Source of the DNA: a virus
Direction: 5' to 3' (one strand)
DNA: 28,532 bases
Virus record (IMG/VR): IMGVR_UViG_3300002138_000040
Coordinates: 1-28,532 of that record
A program made the position numbers and the translations under genes. The notes under the pieces were generated by a model, which saw only the letters and a program-made list of their open reading frames with translations, was not told the origin of the DNA and made no database searches. Shown piece by piece: positions 6,018 through 14,974 of the stretch; within the stretch, counting starts at the first letter, position 1; the number at the start of each line of letters is the position of its first letter.

Positions 6018-6386
6018 ATGACAAAAATATTTTTAACTATCGTCATAACTCATTTTATTGCAGATTTTATTTTGCAAGATAAAAAATGGGCTGAAAACAA
6101 GAGTCGAGACATAATTGCCTTGACAACTCACGCAATGGTTTATTCATTAGCTTGGATACCGTCTGCTGTATTATTATTAGGGTATACCGGAATATGGTTT
6201 ATTCTAATTACTTTTATATTCCATTGGTTTACAGATTTAATTACTAGTAAGGTTACTAGTAGAATGTTTGCTAATCGTAAATATGGAACACGCATACCTA
6301 ATGTAGGAGTATTTTCCGTAATAGGATTAGATCAACTTATACATTACCTACAACTTTATTTCACATATTACATTCTTTCACAATGA
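6018..6386 (+). CDS. DUF3307-type membrane protein
   Basis: A 122-aa polytopic membrane protein with three to four hydrophobic segments. It has the DUF3307 pattern: HFIADFILQ at residues 12-20, LTTHAMVYSL in the second helix, FHWFTDLITS in the third, and GLDQLIHYLQL near the C-terminus. The conserved His and Asp residues within helices are present. The function of the family is unknown; it recurs in Bacteroidetes phages and their hosts. The stop overlaps the start of the coiled-coil gene downstream (ATGA), and the replication genes follow at once. Confidence 0.8.
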   Translation: MTKIFLTIVITHFIADFILQDKKWAENKSRDIIALTTHAMVYSLAWIPSAVLLLGYTGIWFILITFIFHWFTDLITSKVTSRMFANRKYGTRIPNVGVFSVIGLDQLIHYLQLYFTYYILSQ

Positions 6387-6544
6387 GCAACGTAAAAAAA
6401 CAAGAACAGTTAGATACAAAAGTAGCAGAACTTAAAGAATTTCTGAAACTTGCAACTACTGAAGAAGAGAAAGCTAAGCTTGAAAAAGCTCTTAAGAAGG
6501 CTGAAACTGAAGCAGACGATTTAAAACATACATATAACATCTAA
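6383..6544 (+). CDS. Short coiled-coil protein (53 aa)
   Basis: A 53-residue frame (MSNVKKQEQL, then heptads such as ELKEFLKLATTEEEKAKLEK) predicted to be almost wholly alpha-helical coiled coil, ending in KHTYNI. The ATG overlaps the stop of the membrane protein upstream by 4 nt and the DNA polymerase starts 4 nt after its stop. The tight coupling suggests a role with one of these, but nothing specific is visible. Confidence 0.6.
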   Translation: MSNVKKQEQLDTKVAELKEFLKLATTEEEKAKLEKALKKAETEADDLKHTYNI

Positions 6545-6548
6545 CATT

Positions 6549-8816
6549 ATGGTCTTTCAACAAATGTTAAACAATGAGTATGTGTATGATATAGAAACTT
6601 TAAAAAGAGCCACTATAGTAGTATTTCAAGATGTTAACAGTGAGCAATTTTATACATTCGAAATGTCAATTAGAAAAAATGACTTATATCGAATGCTCGG
6701 TTTCTATTCTCCTAACTTTATGTCAACTACAATAGGTTTCAACAATATTGGATTTGATGCACAAGTTATGCAATTTATTATTGAAAGAGCTCAAGACTGG
6801 CACAATCTAAGAGGTGATGAAATAGCAAACAGAATATATGTATTCGTGCAAAAGTTAATAGAAGAGCAGAAGTATAAGATGAAGTTACCTTACCATGATT
6901 TTACAGTTCCTCAGATAGACTGTTTTAGAATATTGGGATTGGATAACATTGCTAGACTAACTTCATTAAAATCTTTACAGTTTAACTTGGATATGCCTTC
7001 TGTTGAAACAATGCCTATTCACCATTCTGTAGAGGTCTTATCAGACTCTCATTTTGAAGTTATTGAAAAATACTGTAAAAATGACGTTAAGAGTACTTTA
7101 ATAGTATATAAACTTATACAGGGAGATACTGACCATAAGCTTCACAAAGGTAATAACTTACTAGATATTAGAGCTGATATTAAAGAGGAGTTTGGTTTAG
7201 AGTGTACAAACATGTCTGAAATTAGGTTAGGTGATGAATTAATGCGTCATACCTATGCTAAATCTGCTAAAATGAATATTGCTGATGTTCCTAGAAAAGG
7301 TACATTTAGAAAATACATTAAAGCTGAAACATGTATTCCTGACTTTATCAAGTTTAAAACGCCTACGCTCCAACACTTACTAGCAAAGTTAAAAAAGACA
7401 ACTTTTCAACATGACACCGAATGGGAGCAAGAAATAATTATAGGTAAAACTAAATATATTCAGGGCTTAGGTGGTTTACATTCAGTTAATAATAATGAGA
7501 TATATAAATCTAATATAAATTTTCTTATTAAAACTGCTGACGTTTCGTTAACACATCGGCGAAACTAAAATTCCTTAAATTGACGGGAATCTCCTAAAAC
7601 CTTTTATACTAAGCTGCAGTAGTAATACATGTAGTGGTGAGAATAATTACCTCAGTATAGTAAAAAATAAAAGGATACATGGACAATCCGCAGCCAAGCA
7701 TCTCAGTCCGAGATGAAGGTTCAGAGACTAAACAGGGAACACTATTGTATTATTTTTTAAATGCATGGAAAAAGATTCCAAAACAATAGTGATGATATAG
7801 TCCAACCCTTATAGAAATATAAGGTATTTAAGGGTATAGCGATGTATCCTGCAACAATTGTTAATAGAAAGTATTATCCTGCTCACTTAGGATTAGCTTT
7901 TATACAAGGTTATGCTGCTGATTATGAAAAGCGTCTTAGACTGAAGCCTTTAGCTAAGGATTCGGCTAAAATAAAAGGGTTAGTTGCTTCATTAAAACTT
8001 GAGCTAAATTCTGTATTCGGTAAATTAGGATCTATTGAAAGTTGGTTATACGATAAAAAAACTCTATATTCTGTAACTCTTACTGGGCAATATAGTTTAT
8101 TGATGCTAATAGAAGAACTAGAACTTAATAACTTTAGAGTTATAATGGCTAATACTGATGGCATTGAAACAATTGTACCAGTATCTAGGGAAGATGAATA
8201 TTATCGTATCTGCAGAGAGTGGGAAAAGTTAACTAACTATGAGTTAGAGTTTGACAATTATGAATCTATGTTTATCAGAGATGTCAATAATTATCTAGCT
8301 GTAACTAAAAAAGGAGATGTTAAAAAGAAAGGCGTATTCTTAACAGAATTAGAATTGTGGAAAAACAAATCTATGCTAGTTAGAGCTAAAGCTTTAGAAG
8401 CATATTTTGTAAATGGAATATCTCCCGAAGAATCAATAAGAGAACATTCTAACATTTACGACTTCTGTATAAGAGGAAAAGCTAATGGCGGTGATAAAAT
8501 TATATTACATTTCAAAAATGAAATCGAAGAGATTGGTAACTTAGCTAGATACTATTTGAGTACAAATGAGTCTAGTCCAATTATTTATAAACAATACGCT
8601 AAAGATGATTCTATTCAAAACCTACAAGCTGCTAACGATTTAGGCACTAAAAGAGTTGCTATATTTAACAACTTTGAAGAAAAAGAAGACTACCAGATTG
8701 ATTATAACCAGTATATTTACGAAACTTACAGAATTATTGCAGCCATTGAAGGTAATTCGAAAGAAAAAAACTTTCTTCAATCGGCAATTAGTACCAATCA
8801 ATTAAAATTATTGTAA
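6549..8816 (+). CDS. DNA polymerase family B, gene split by a group I intron
   Basis: Replicative DNA polymerase with 3'-5' exonuclease. Joining 6549-7548 to 7840-8816 gives one frame of 658 aa. Exonuclease motifs: YDIETL (Asp14, Glu16), FNNIGFD (65-70) and YCKNDV (175-180). Polymerase motif A is rebuilt only by splicing: ADVS from exon 1, a Ser codon split across the junction (T plus CG), then MYPAT, giving DVSSMYP with Asp331. Motif B is KLELNSVFGKLG (Asn390) and motif C is ANTDGI (Asp440). All catalytic residues are present. It is compact beside large family B enzymes and resembles the short polymerases of some Bacteroidetes phages. Unspliced RNA would give a dead 339-aa fragment ending in RRN. 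The downstream ATPase has its own promoter. Confidence 0.92.
7549..7839 (+). ncRNA. Group I self-splicing intron (291 nt, no ORF) in the DNA polymerase gene
   Basis: Boundaries follow from reading frame and pairings. The exon end GTTTCGT (7542-7548) pairs with the internal guide GCGAAAC (7559-7565) as P1, with the required U-G at the splice site. The first exon 2 bases CGATG (7840-7844) pair with CATCG (7554-7558) as P10. The intron ends in G7839. Core parts: a P3/P4-type segment ATTGACGGGAATCTCCTA, a hairpin CATCTC-AGTCC-GAGATG (7699-7715), P7 GACTA (7726-7730)/TAGTC (7798-7802), and P8 CACTATTG (7740-7747)/CAATAGTG (7784-7791). It carries no endonuclease, so it would need another for mobility. 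The insertion point is the codon region of catalytic motif A. Confidence 0.93.
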
Positions 8817-8822
8817 AAAAAA

Positions 8823-8854
8823 CTTGTTTTTGTTAAAAAGATGTATTATCTTTG
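8823..8854 (+). promoter_or_regulatory. Bacteroidetes-type promoter for the P-loop ATPase gene
   Basis: CTTG (8823-8826), 20 nt, then TATCTTTG (8847-8854), matching the TTTG / TAnnTTTG promoter used by Bacteroidetes primary sigma factor. The start codon at 8859 lies 4 nt after the last G, so the transcript should be leaderless or nearly so. The ATG at 8841 falls inside the promoter and is therefore not the start. Confidence 0.8.
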
Positions 8855-8858
8855 TAAC

Positions 8859-9518
8859 ATGAAAGAACAAGTAAAGAGACAGTATTTTGCTAAGATTGCA
8901 ATAGTTGGTCAATCAGGTACAGGCAAATCCTATTTGAGCAAAACTGCAAATAGAGATACTACAGGATACATTAACTTTGAAAGAAAACCTTTACCCTATA
9001 AAGCACAACCCTTCAAACATGAAGGAAAGCCTAGCACATGGGCAGGATTTAGGAAAAACTTTAAAGATTATGTTGAAAACTCAGAGATAACTACTATTAT
9101 AATAGATAGCTTTACTATGGCTCTAAATACCTTAATTAAGGAAATGGGGTCTAGATATAGCGGATTTGATATCTATAAATTTTATAATAAAGAAGTCTAT
9201 GAGTTTCTAGAGGAATTACGAAGTGCGGAAAAAGACGTAATAGTACTATCTCACGACGAGTTAACAAAAACTGACGGCGGAGAGAGAGAAAAAAGAATGA
9301 GTACTCACGGAAAAGAGTTTGATGGAAAATTAGAACAGCATTTTACTATCGTTTTGTATTCTTGTACACGATATAAAGACAATAAGCCGTTCTATTTCTT
9401 AAAAACTTTTGAACCTTACACTTCGGCTAAATCTCCCGAAGGACTTTTCGATAATATTGAGATCGAAAATGACGCAGATTATATTTTACAATCAATAAAC
9501 AAATATTATAGTTATTAA
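8859..9518 (+). CDS. Sak4-like / RecA-fold P-loop ATPase
   Basis: A 219-aa single-domain ATPase. The Walker A motif is GQSGTGKS at residues 17-24, preceded by a beta strand AKIAIV. Walker B is TTIIIDSF with Asp83. A sensor-like VIVLSHDE follows at about 123-130. Size and order match phage Sak4-type recombination ATPases that load on single-stranded DNA and help annealing. The start is 8859, not the upstream in-frame ATG at 8841, because the latter lies in the promoter. Two small unknown genes and the primase follow, so it belongs with replication and recombination. A general P-loop NTPase of another kind cannot be ruled out. Confidence 0.8.
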   Translation: MKEQVKRQYFAKIAIVGQSGTGKSYLSKTANRDTTGYINFERKPLPYKAQPFKHEGKPSTWAGFRKNFKDYVENSEITTIIIDSFTMALNTLIKEMGSRYSGFDIYKFYNKEVYEFLEELRSAEKDVIVLSHDELTKTDGGEREKRMSTHGKEFDGKLEQHFTIVLYSCTRYKDNKPFYFLKTFEPYTSAKSPEGLFDNIEIENDADYILQSINKYYSY

Positions 9519-9520
9519 TT

Positions 9521-9808
9521 ATGAACAAACCAAACAAAACAGCAACAACAGTTGCAACAACAGTAACTACTAAGGCAGTAGCTAAAAAAAGTAAAGCTGG
9601 TAGAAAACCAATCTATACAGATTACACTAAGATTCCTTTTTCCAAAATGAAAGTAGGTGAGACTTTTCCGTTAACCGATCGACTTTCGCTGAAAGGTGCT
9701 AAAAGCATTGAAAAATCAATCTTACGAAAAGTTAAAGAGTCCTATAAAACAAAGAAATTTGAAGTAGATATCACTCCTAAAAACATTATCTTAAAAAGAG
9801 TTAAATAA
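9521..9808 (+). CDS. Small basic unknown protein (95 aa)
   Basis: A 95-aa, strongly basic protein. The first 30 residues are Thr/Ala/Lys-rich and disordered (TTVATTVTTKAVAKKSKAGR); the rest holds a small domain (IPFSKMKVGETFPLTDR, SILRKVKESY, ITPKNIILKRVK). Charge and position between a recombination ATPase and the primase fit a nucleic-acid-binding accessory protein, but no family is recognised. It begins 2 nt after the ATPase stop and ends 2 nt before the next gene. Confidence 0.65.
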   Translation: MNKPNKTATTVATTVTTKAVAKKSKAGRKPIYTDYTKIPFSKMKVGETFPLTDRLSLKGAKSIEKSILRKVKESYKTKKFEVDITPKNIILKRVK

Positions 9809-9810
9809 TT

Positions 9811-10812
9811 ATGAAGCTCGCTAAAAAAGACACATCCTCATTTGAGGAAAGGAAGATGTTAGTCGGACTTGATGTCTTTAAAGTTGTTGCTGTAAATCCT
9901 ACAGTTCAAGAGCTTAATAAGATTTATGATAATGAAGATAGTGAATCGGATGAAGAGATTAACTACGTTGATGAAAAAGACGGTGTAGACCGGGTTAGAA
10001 TTAATGTATATGTTAGAGGAATTCGTTCAAACAAGCTAGGTAAAATTAGCTTCTTTATTGCAGATAAGGATAGTGTTTCTCAAAAAGGAAACCATCAGTA
10101 TATAAACCAAGTTTGTGAAACTTCGTGGAGTTCTGATGAAAGTTCATTACCTGCATGGTTTACTAATTTTTACACAAAGGACGACAAGGTCAATTCTATA
10201 GGTACTAAACAATATAGAATTGGTAGAGAAGGAGAGGGGAGATTTTACGAATTCGCAAGAAAAGTATTATCTAAAGTTAACTACTTTATCCCTGATACGG
10301 AGATTAAATTTGATTTTGATAAGATGCGTAGAGGCAACTTCTCAGACTTAAAATATCTAATGGATGATGAATGGAGTTCTACATTTACATCTATGTGGTA
10401 CGTTAAGAATGTTGAAGGGGAAGACGGCGTTAAATCATATAATGAAATTTTCTATCCGGCTATAGCTGAAGCTAATTTTTGCAGTAAGGTAGAGACGGCT
10501 ACGTCTGCTTATTACAAATCTAAGCTTGAAGAAATTAAATCCGATGAAGCATTATTCAAATCATTAAAGATTCCGGGCGTTTTAGAAATAATAACTGTTC
10601 ATGATATCTACGGATATGTAGACCAGCCTAATATTACTTTTAAAAGTACATGGGATAATCGCGTACTCAAACAGTTTTTAGACAAAACTGAAGGAGAACA
10701 TGGTTGCCGAGGCTTTTATAAGATTGCTCCTATATTTGAATATAGTTCAGAAATGGATATAACTTCTACTAACAATGTGTCGAACCATGCTACTGATGAT
10801 TCGACGTACTAA
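9811..10812 (+). CDS. Unknown replication-block protein, candidate ssDNA-binding protein (333 aa)
   Basis: A 333-aa acidic protein with many beta strands and aromatics (VRINVYVRGIR, KISFFIADKD, GRFYEFARKVLSKVNYF, SMWYVKNVEG) and an acidic, flexible C-terminus. No catalytic motif is seen. Its place between the ATPase and the primase, its abundance of aromatic beta strands and its acidic tail resemble phage single-stranded DNA-binding proteins; this is inference from context, not from a signature. A strong terminator follows its stop, so transcription starting at 8850 may end here. Confidence 0.5.
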   Translation: MKLAKKDTSSFEERKMLVGLDVFKVVAVNPTVQELNKIYDNEDSESDEEINYVDEKDGVDRVRINVYVRGIRSNKLGKISFFIADKDSVSQKGNHQYINQVCETSWSSDESSLPAWFTNFYTKDDKVNSIGTKQYRIGREGEGRFYEFARKVLSKVNYFIPDTEIKFDFDKMRRGNFSDLKYLMDDEWSSTFTSMWYVKNVEGEDGVKSYNEIFYPAIAEANFCSKVETATSAYYKSKLEEIKSDEALFKSLKIPGVLEIITVHDIYGYVDQPNITFKSTWDNRVLKQFLDKTEGEHGCRGFYKIAPIFEYSSEMDITSTNNVSNHATDDSTY

Positions 10813-10835
10813 CTAAATTTTCTCAATTAACTGCC

Positions 10836-10867
10836 AGGCAGGTACTTTAAATAGGCCTGCCTTTTTT
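10836..10867 (+). terminator. Rho-independent terminator
   Basis: AGGCAGG (10836-10842) pairs with CCTGCCT (10856-10862), with a 13-nt loop, followed by a run of six T. It lies between the unknown 333-aa gene and the primase, only a few bases before the primase start, so it separates the two transcripts or attenuates read-through. Confidence 0.8.
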
Positions 10868-10871
10868 ATTT

Positions 10872-11873
10872 ATGAAACTTACAAAGAAACCAACACTTAT
10901 AACTAAAGATGATATTTTAAATGTCGTTTCACCTTATGATATCTATAGATTCTATTTCGGAGAGTTTAAACTCAATAGAAAATATCTTAATCATTTAAGA
11001 GGGGATAAGAATCAACCATCTTTTGAGATATTTACAAAGTTTGGAAATATTTATCATGTGGATTATGGTAGTGATTATTGGAGAGGTGACTGCTTCAGTT
11101 TAGTAATGCAAATATATGGATGCAACTTAAATGCAGCTATAAATATTATAGCTTCCGACTTTAGAATAGGCGAACCTAAAGAAGTTAGAAAGAGCGTAAT
11201 AACATGGACTAAGCCAACTATCGAAGAAGTAGCCGAAAAGCCTACTATCATTCAAGCAACTGTTAAAAAATTCACAAGTGAATCTTTAAAGTACTGGGCG
11301 GATTATGAATTAGGTGAAGATGATATACGAGGAGAAGTATTTTTAATAAAGTCATTATATATTAATAGAGTTAAAATCTATAGTAGTGATGATTTAGTAA
11401 ATGGTTCTGAAATTGTATATGGTTACAGATTTGGAGATTATTGGAAAATTCTTAGACCTTTTGCTGAAGATCGTAATAATAAATGGAGAACGAACTGCCC
11501 TATTGATGTGATGTACGGTTTAGAGAATATCTCAAATTGTGAGACATCCTTTATTGTAAAATCTAAGAAAGACCAACTAGTAGTTAGGAAATTTATAAGC
11601 CCTTGTACAGCAGGAGTTCAAAACGAATCTTCTGTTGCTATATCTGATGAAAATATAGATTATATCTTAAATAACTCGAAACGTGCTATTATCATATTTG
11701 ATAATGACGCTACAGGAGTTGAATCATGTACTTTCTATAATAGGAAAGGATTTGATTACTTCAATATACCTAAGAAGTATTACATTAGACATAAAATAAA
11801 AGATCCTAGCGACTTTGTTAAATTTTATGGTTCGGCTAGATTAATACGAGAAATACAAAATAAAATAAAGTAA
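10872..11873 (+). CDS. DnaG-like primase
   Basis: A 333-aa protein with the primase layout: an N-terminal DnaG-type region (residues 5-90, with LRGDKNQPSFEIF, a YHVDYGSDYWRGDCFSLV segment) and a TOPRIM domain from about 210. The TOPRIM acidic pair is clear: IIIFDNDATGVES with Asp277 and Asp279. The usual Glu of the first TOPRIM motif is Lys230 (FIVKSKKDQ), a change also common in phage primases. The zinc ligands of a CHC2 finger are missing, leaving only the fold. It makes RNA primers for the DNA polymerase upstream. No helicase is fused or adjacent. The start is right behind a terminator; the next gene follows by 1 nt. Confidence 0.82.
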   Translation: MKLTKKPTLITKDDILNVVSPYDIYRFYFGEFKLNRKYLNHLRGDKNQPSFEIFTKFGNIYHVDYGSDYWRGDCFSLVMQIYGCNLNAAINIIASDFRIGEPKEVRKSVITWTKPTIEEVAEKPTIIQATVKKFTSESLKYWADYELGEDDIRGEVFLIKSLYINRVKIYSSDDLVNGSEIVYGYRFGDYWKILRPFAEDRNNKWRTNCPIDVMYGLENISNCETSFIVKSKKDQLVVRKFISPCTAGVQNESSVAISDENIDYILNNSKRAIIIFDNDATGVESCTFYNRKGFDYFNIPKKYYIRHKIKDPSDFVKFYGSARLIREIQNKIK

Positions 11874-11874
11874 A

Positions 11875-12612
11875 ATGTTAGACCCAGAAAAATTTAGAGA
11901 AATGTTTCATCCTACATGGTGGGCGAAAGTCAAACCGTGGTTTGAGACAGAAGAAGCTTTTAAAGTATATGAATATTTAAAACAAAGATCTGCTACTTCA
12001 AAAGTTTTACCAGAAAGTAACTATACGTTTAGAGCATTTAAAAGTTCAGGATTTGGACAACTTAAAGCTATAATTGTAGGACTATCGCCATATCACACTA
12101 TTGGAGAAAATTTAAGAGCCGATGCTGATGGATTAGCTTTTAGCTGTTCTTTCACTAATCGAGAGTGTCCTAGTCTAAAATTATTTTATGACGCTATGGA
12201 ACATGATTTGGGCAAAACTCTTAATAGAAATTCTAGTTTACAATATCTCTCAGAACAAGGAGTATTACTTACAAACTACAGCTTAACAACAGAATTAAAA
12301 AAATCTACAATACATGCAGATGCAGGATTGTGGAACGGATGGAATAGATTCCTATATACTACAGTATTAGGTTCTAGATGCGATGTACCAATAGTATTAT
12401 GCGGAAAACAAGCACAATCTATAGAAAAGTATTTATTCCCTATGTGCCACAGTATTAAATGCGTCGAGCACCCCGCAGCAGCTGCAAGAGACCACAGATC
12501 GTGGAATCATGACAACTGCTTTAATTGGATCAATCAAACGATCACAGAAAAACGAAATGAGTATTCCGCTGTAGAGTGGGATGAACTTGTTTACAACGAC
12601 ACACCTTGGTAA
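11875..12612 (+). CDS. Uracil-DNA-glycosylase-fold protein lacking the catalytic Asp
   Basis: A 245-aa protein of the family 1 UDG fold. The first active-site loop reads GLSPYH (69-74) where active enzymes have GQDPYH: the catalytic Asp is Ser71 and the Gln is Leu70. The rest of the site is kept: DGLAFS at 85-90 (base stacking), LLTN with the uracil-recognising Asn134, and the leucine-loop EHP with His199, followed by AAAARDH in place of SPLSAHR. Size and motif order leave no doubt about the fold. It may still bind uracil or DNA without cleaving, for instance as a processivity or protective factor, or have changed specificity. It is adjacent to primase and 11 nt upstream of the cyclotransferase gene. 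Confidence 0.8.
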   Translation: MLDPEKFREMFHPTWWAKVKPWFETEEAFKVYEYLKQRSATSKVLPESNYTFRAFKSSGFGQLKAIIVGLSPYHTIGENLRADADGLAFSCSFTNRECPSLKLFYDAMEHDLGKTLNRNSSLQYLSEQGVLLTNYSLTTELKKSTIHADAGLWNGWNRFLYTTVLGSRCDVPIVLCGKQAQSIEKYLFPMCHSIKCVEHPAAAARDHRSWNHDNCFNWINQTITEKRNEYSAVEWDELVYNDTPW

Positions 12613-12623
12613 TATTATTTAAT

Positions 12624-13073
12624 ATGACAACAACAGAAAAAACTCAAGAAGAACCCGGAGCACAGTCTCCCAAACCTACCCGTACTGTAATATTTGCAGT
12701 TTACGGAACTTTAAAAAAAGGATTCGGTAATAACGCTTTACTGCGCAATGAAGAATTCTTAGGATCTTTTAAAACCCCTGCAGAATATACTCTGTATGAA
12801 GGAGGTTTCCCTATCGTTGAAAGAAACGGTAAAACAGCTATTCAATGTGAATTGTATAGAACCTCGAACGAAGCTGTAATACGTAATGTATTTGGATTAG
12901 AAGGATGTCGTTCACAAACTAAAGGTCATGCTGATAATTGGTATGATATTGACTTTATTGAAACCCCTTATGGAGAAGCTACAATGTTTGTAATGGATTC
13001 AGCAGGAAGAAAAACTACCGAACCATCAGGAAACTGGAGAAACACTAGAATTTATGAGAATACAAGCATATAA
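12624..13073 (+). CDS. Gamma-glutamylcyclotransferase-like (AIG2 family) protein
   Basis: A 149-aa protein. After a Pro-rich disordered tail of about 18 residues comes FAVYGTLKKGFGNN (24-37), the substrate-binding signature of the family; GGFPIVERN and the acidic QCELYR / FGLEG segment supply the catalytic Glu region. These enzymes release 5-oxoproline from gamma-glutamyl compounds and, in other branches, reverse gamma-glutamylamine links. The start at 12624 is chosen over a TTG at 12606, which would overlap the previous stop. It is the first gene of the amide-bond cassette and overlaps the next gene by 20 nt. It may remove or trim what the ligases add. Confidence 0.8.
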   Translation: MTTTEKTQEEPGAQSPKPTRTVIFAVYGTLKKGFGNNALLRNEEFLGSFKTPAEYTLYEGGFPIVERNGKTAIQCELYRTSNEAVIRNVFGLEGCRSQTKGHADNWYDIDFIETPYGEATMFVMDSAGRKTTEPSGNWRNTRIYENTSI

Positions 13074-14187
13074 ATTACGATTAACTTCAAATCCAGCTGA
13101 TTCTGAATTAGCTACTGGAAATGGTTCTTGTTTTCAATCATGTAAACAAGCTAGCTACTTTAGTTTTTCTTTTAATAGAGCAGATGCTTTTAATTTTACA
13201 GATGAAAAAGATGCTACATTTGAAAGATTGTTAGAAATAGTAGATGCTTTAGTGAGGTCTTTACAAGAAGAATTAAGTTTAACAAGTACTTTTTCACACA
13301 GACCTTTTAATAACAGTAAATCTACTTATGAGTTTGTATATGAAACTTCATCTGTTACAAGATCTGAGATATATCCATTAATGGTATTCTCAAGAATGTT
13401 TGTTACAGGTAGTGATATATATCACAAACATCTTAAATGTATTTATTACTTGTTTAAATATGAAGGATATTCTGCAATGGCTGCTTATTTAATAAGCTCT
13501 TATTTAGTAGGGTCAAACTCATATTCATTTACTAATGGAGGCCTATTTGATATTGAAAAATATCAAAGAGATTTACATAAAGATACATTATTTTCAAGAT
13601 CTGCTAATACATCATTTAACAATGTTTTTACTGAAAGATATGGAGCTATGGGTAGTATAATATCCCCACTTAGTACAATATCTGAAAAACTATTAAAAGG
13701 TGACCTTTCTCAAATATCTAAAATTTATTTTCAATTGCTAGAAGGTTCTAAAAAATCTAATAAATTTAGAATAGGTTGTATAAAAGGCACAAATGAAACA
13801 CTTCAATCAATTCAGATGAATATTCCTTCAACTCATTTAACGCTTTTAATGAATTCTGGAATAGATATATCAGGTTCTATTGAAGGACTACTGGATCGCA
13901 CTACTTCGAAATACAAGAAGTTGGATCTAGCATCTATTGAATATATGGAGATTGAAGAGTATATGCAATTTAAGGCAAAGGAGATAGTTGAATTAGCTGA
14001 GATAATAGCTAAATTTGAATATTTATCGCCTTCTTATATAGCATCTGCAACATATTATAGATTAACGCCTACTAATATTACACTTAGTGTAATACACCGG
14101 CATTTGGTTGATAATAAGTTAAACAATGTATCGTATCTACAATTTTTAAAAACCTATGCAAAAAGCTTCGCAAAATCAACAAATTAA
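13054..14187 (+). CDS. Unknown protein of the amidoligase cassette (377 aa)
   Basis: A 377-aa, mostly helical protein with many Ser, Tyr and Phe and a hydrophobic stretch around 145-158 (YSAMAAYLISSYLVG) that looks more like a buried helix than a membrane span. No enzyme motif is recognised. It overlaps the cyclotransferase by 20 nt and the COOH-NH2 ligase by 32 nt, so it is coupled to both and probably works in the same process. It could be the substrate, a scaffold or a structural cofactor. Confidence 0.6.
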   Translation: MRIQAYKLRLTSNPADSELATGNGSCFQSCKQASYFSFSFNRADAFNFTDEKDATFERLLEIVDALVRSLQEELSLTSTFSHRPFNNSKSTYEFVYETSSVTRSEIYPLMVFSRMFVTGSDIYHKHLKCIYYLFKYEGYSAMAAYLISSYLVGSNSYSFTNGGLFDIEKYQRDLHKDTLFSRSANTSFNNVFTERYGAMGSIISPLSTISEKLLKGDLSQISKIYFQLLEGSKKSNKFRIGCIKGTNETLQSIQMNIPSTHLTLLMNSGIDISGSIEGLLDRTTSKYKKLDLASIEYMEIEEYMQFKAKEIVELAEIIAKFEYLSPSYIASATYYRLTPTNITLSVIHRHLVDNKLNNVSYLQFLKTYAKSFAKSTN

Positions 14188-14974
14188 AAACTGGACAATT
14201 GGATCAGATTTCGAATTGTTTCTATTTGACAAAAATATAAACAGAGTAGTAAATGCTAAAAATTATGTAAAGGGCTCTAAAAAAAAGCCCTATAATTTTG
14301 ATAACTCTGATAAATTTTGGTGTACTTCTCTTGATAATATATCATTTGAAGGAAATATCCCACCTTGTACATCAGGAGAGATATTTGATAGAAGTATTAA
14401 AAAGGTTATAGATTACATGTCTTCAGGATTGCCTAAACACCTAGAGCTAGTTCATGACAGTGCGGTGTATGTAAATAATGATGAATTCTGGTCTCCGGAA
14501 TCTATTGAATTTGGATGCGAAAGTACTCTGAATGCATACAATCTTTCTGAAAACGAACGTCCTGAATCTTCTACTAATTTAAGAACTTGTTGTACTCATG
14601 TGCATATTAAATATGATGATATGAATTTAAAACTAAGTGCTGAGTTAGTTAAAGCTATGGATTTATTTTTAGGATTGCCTTCTTTAATACTTGAACCTAC
14701 TAACGATAGAAGATTGTTATATGGTAAATTTGGAGAAATGAGATTCGGTAAGAATAAAACTACTGAATATCGAGTATTGTCTTCATTCTTTTCAAAAACA
14801 CCTGAACTTAGAAAATGGGTGTTTTCTAACACTGAAAAAGCTATAAACTGGGTAAACGCAGGGAATAGAGTTTCAGGAGAGTTGCTTTCAGAATTAGAAG
14901 TTGCAGTTGCTACTTCAGACAAAAGCTATATTAATAGCTTATTACAAAAATATAAAATAGAATTACCAATATGA
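14156..14974 (+). CDS. COOH-NH2 ligase, type 2 (glutamine-synthetase-like amidoligase)
   Basis: A 272-aa protein that starts IGSDFELFLFDK (Glu20), the hallmark of phage COOH-NH2 ligases of glutamine-synthetase-like fold. It continues with SFEGNIPPCTSGE (acidic residues for metal), a THVHIKYDD motif with two His, GEMRFGKNKT, and TEYRVLSSFF with the Arg of the active site. These enzymes activate a carboxylate with ATP and join it to an amine. Length and motif order fit the family. It overlaps the previous gene by 32 nt and the ATP-grasp gene by 4 nt (ATGA). The natural substrate is not known. Confidence 0.82.
   Translation: MQKASQNQQIKNWTIGSDFELFLFDKNINRVVNAKNYVKGSKKKPYNFDNSDKFWCTSLDNISFEGNIPPCTSGEIFDRSIKKVIDYMSSGLPKHLELVHDSAVYVNNDEFWSPESIEFGCESTLNAYNLSENERPESSTNLRTCCTHVHIKYDDMNLKLSAELVKAMDLFLGLPSLILEPTNDRRLLYGKFGEMRFGKNKTTEYRVLSSFFSKTPELRKWVFSNTEKAINWVNAGNRVSGELLSELEVAVATSDKSYINSLLQKYKIELPI

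Noticed and set aside
7842-8816. A separate gene starting at the ATG at 7842.
   Set aside because: It is exon 2 of the DNA polymerase: the ATG is the Met of DVSSMYP after splicing, not a start.
8841-8858. An in-frame ATG 18 nt upstream of the P-loop ATPase start, giving an extra MYYLCN.
   Set aside because: These bases are the TATCTTTG promoter element itself; the same false extension (MYLCN) occurs before the GIY-YIG gene at 21575.
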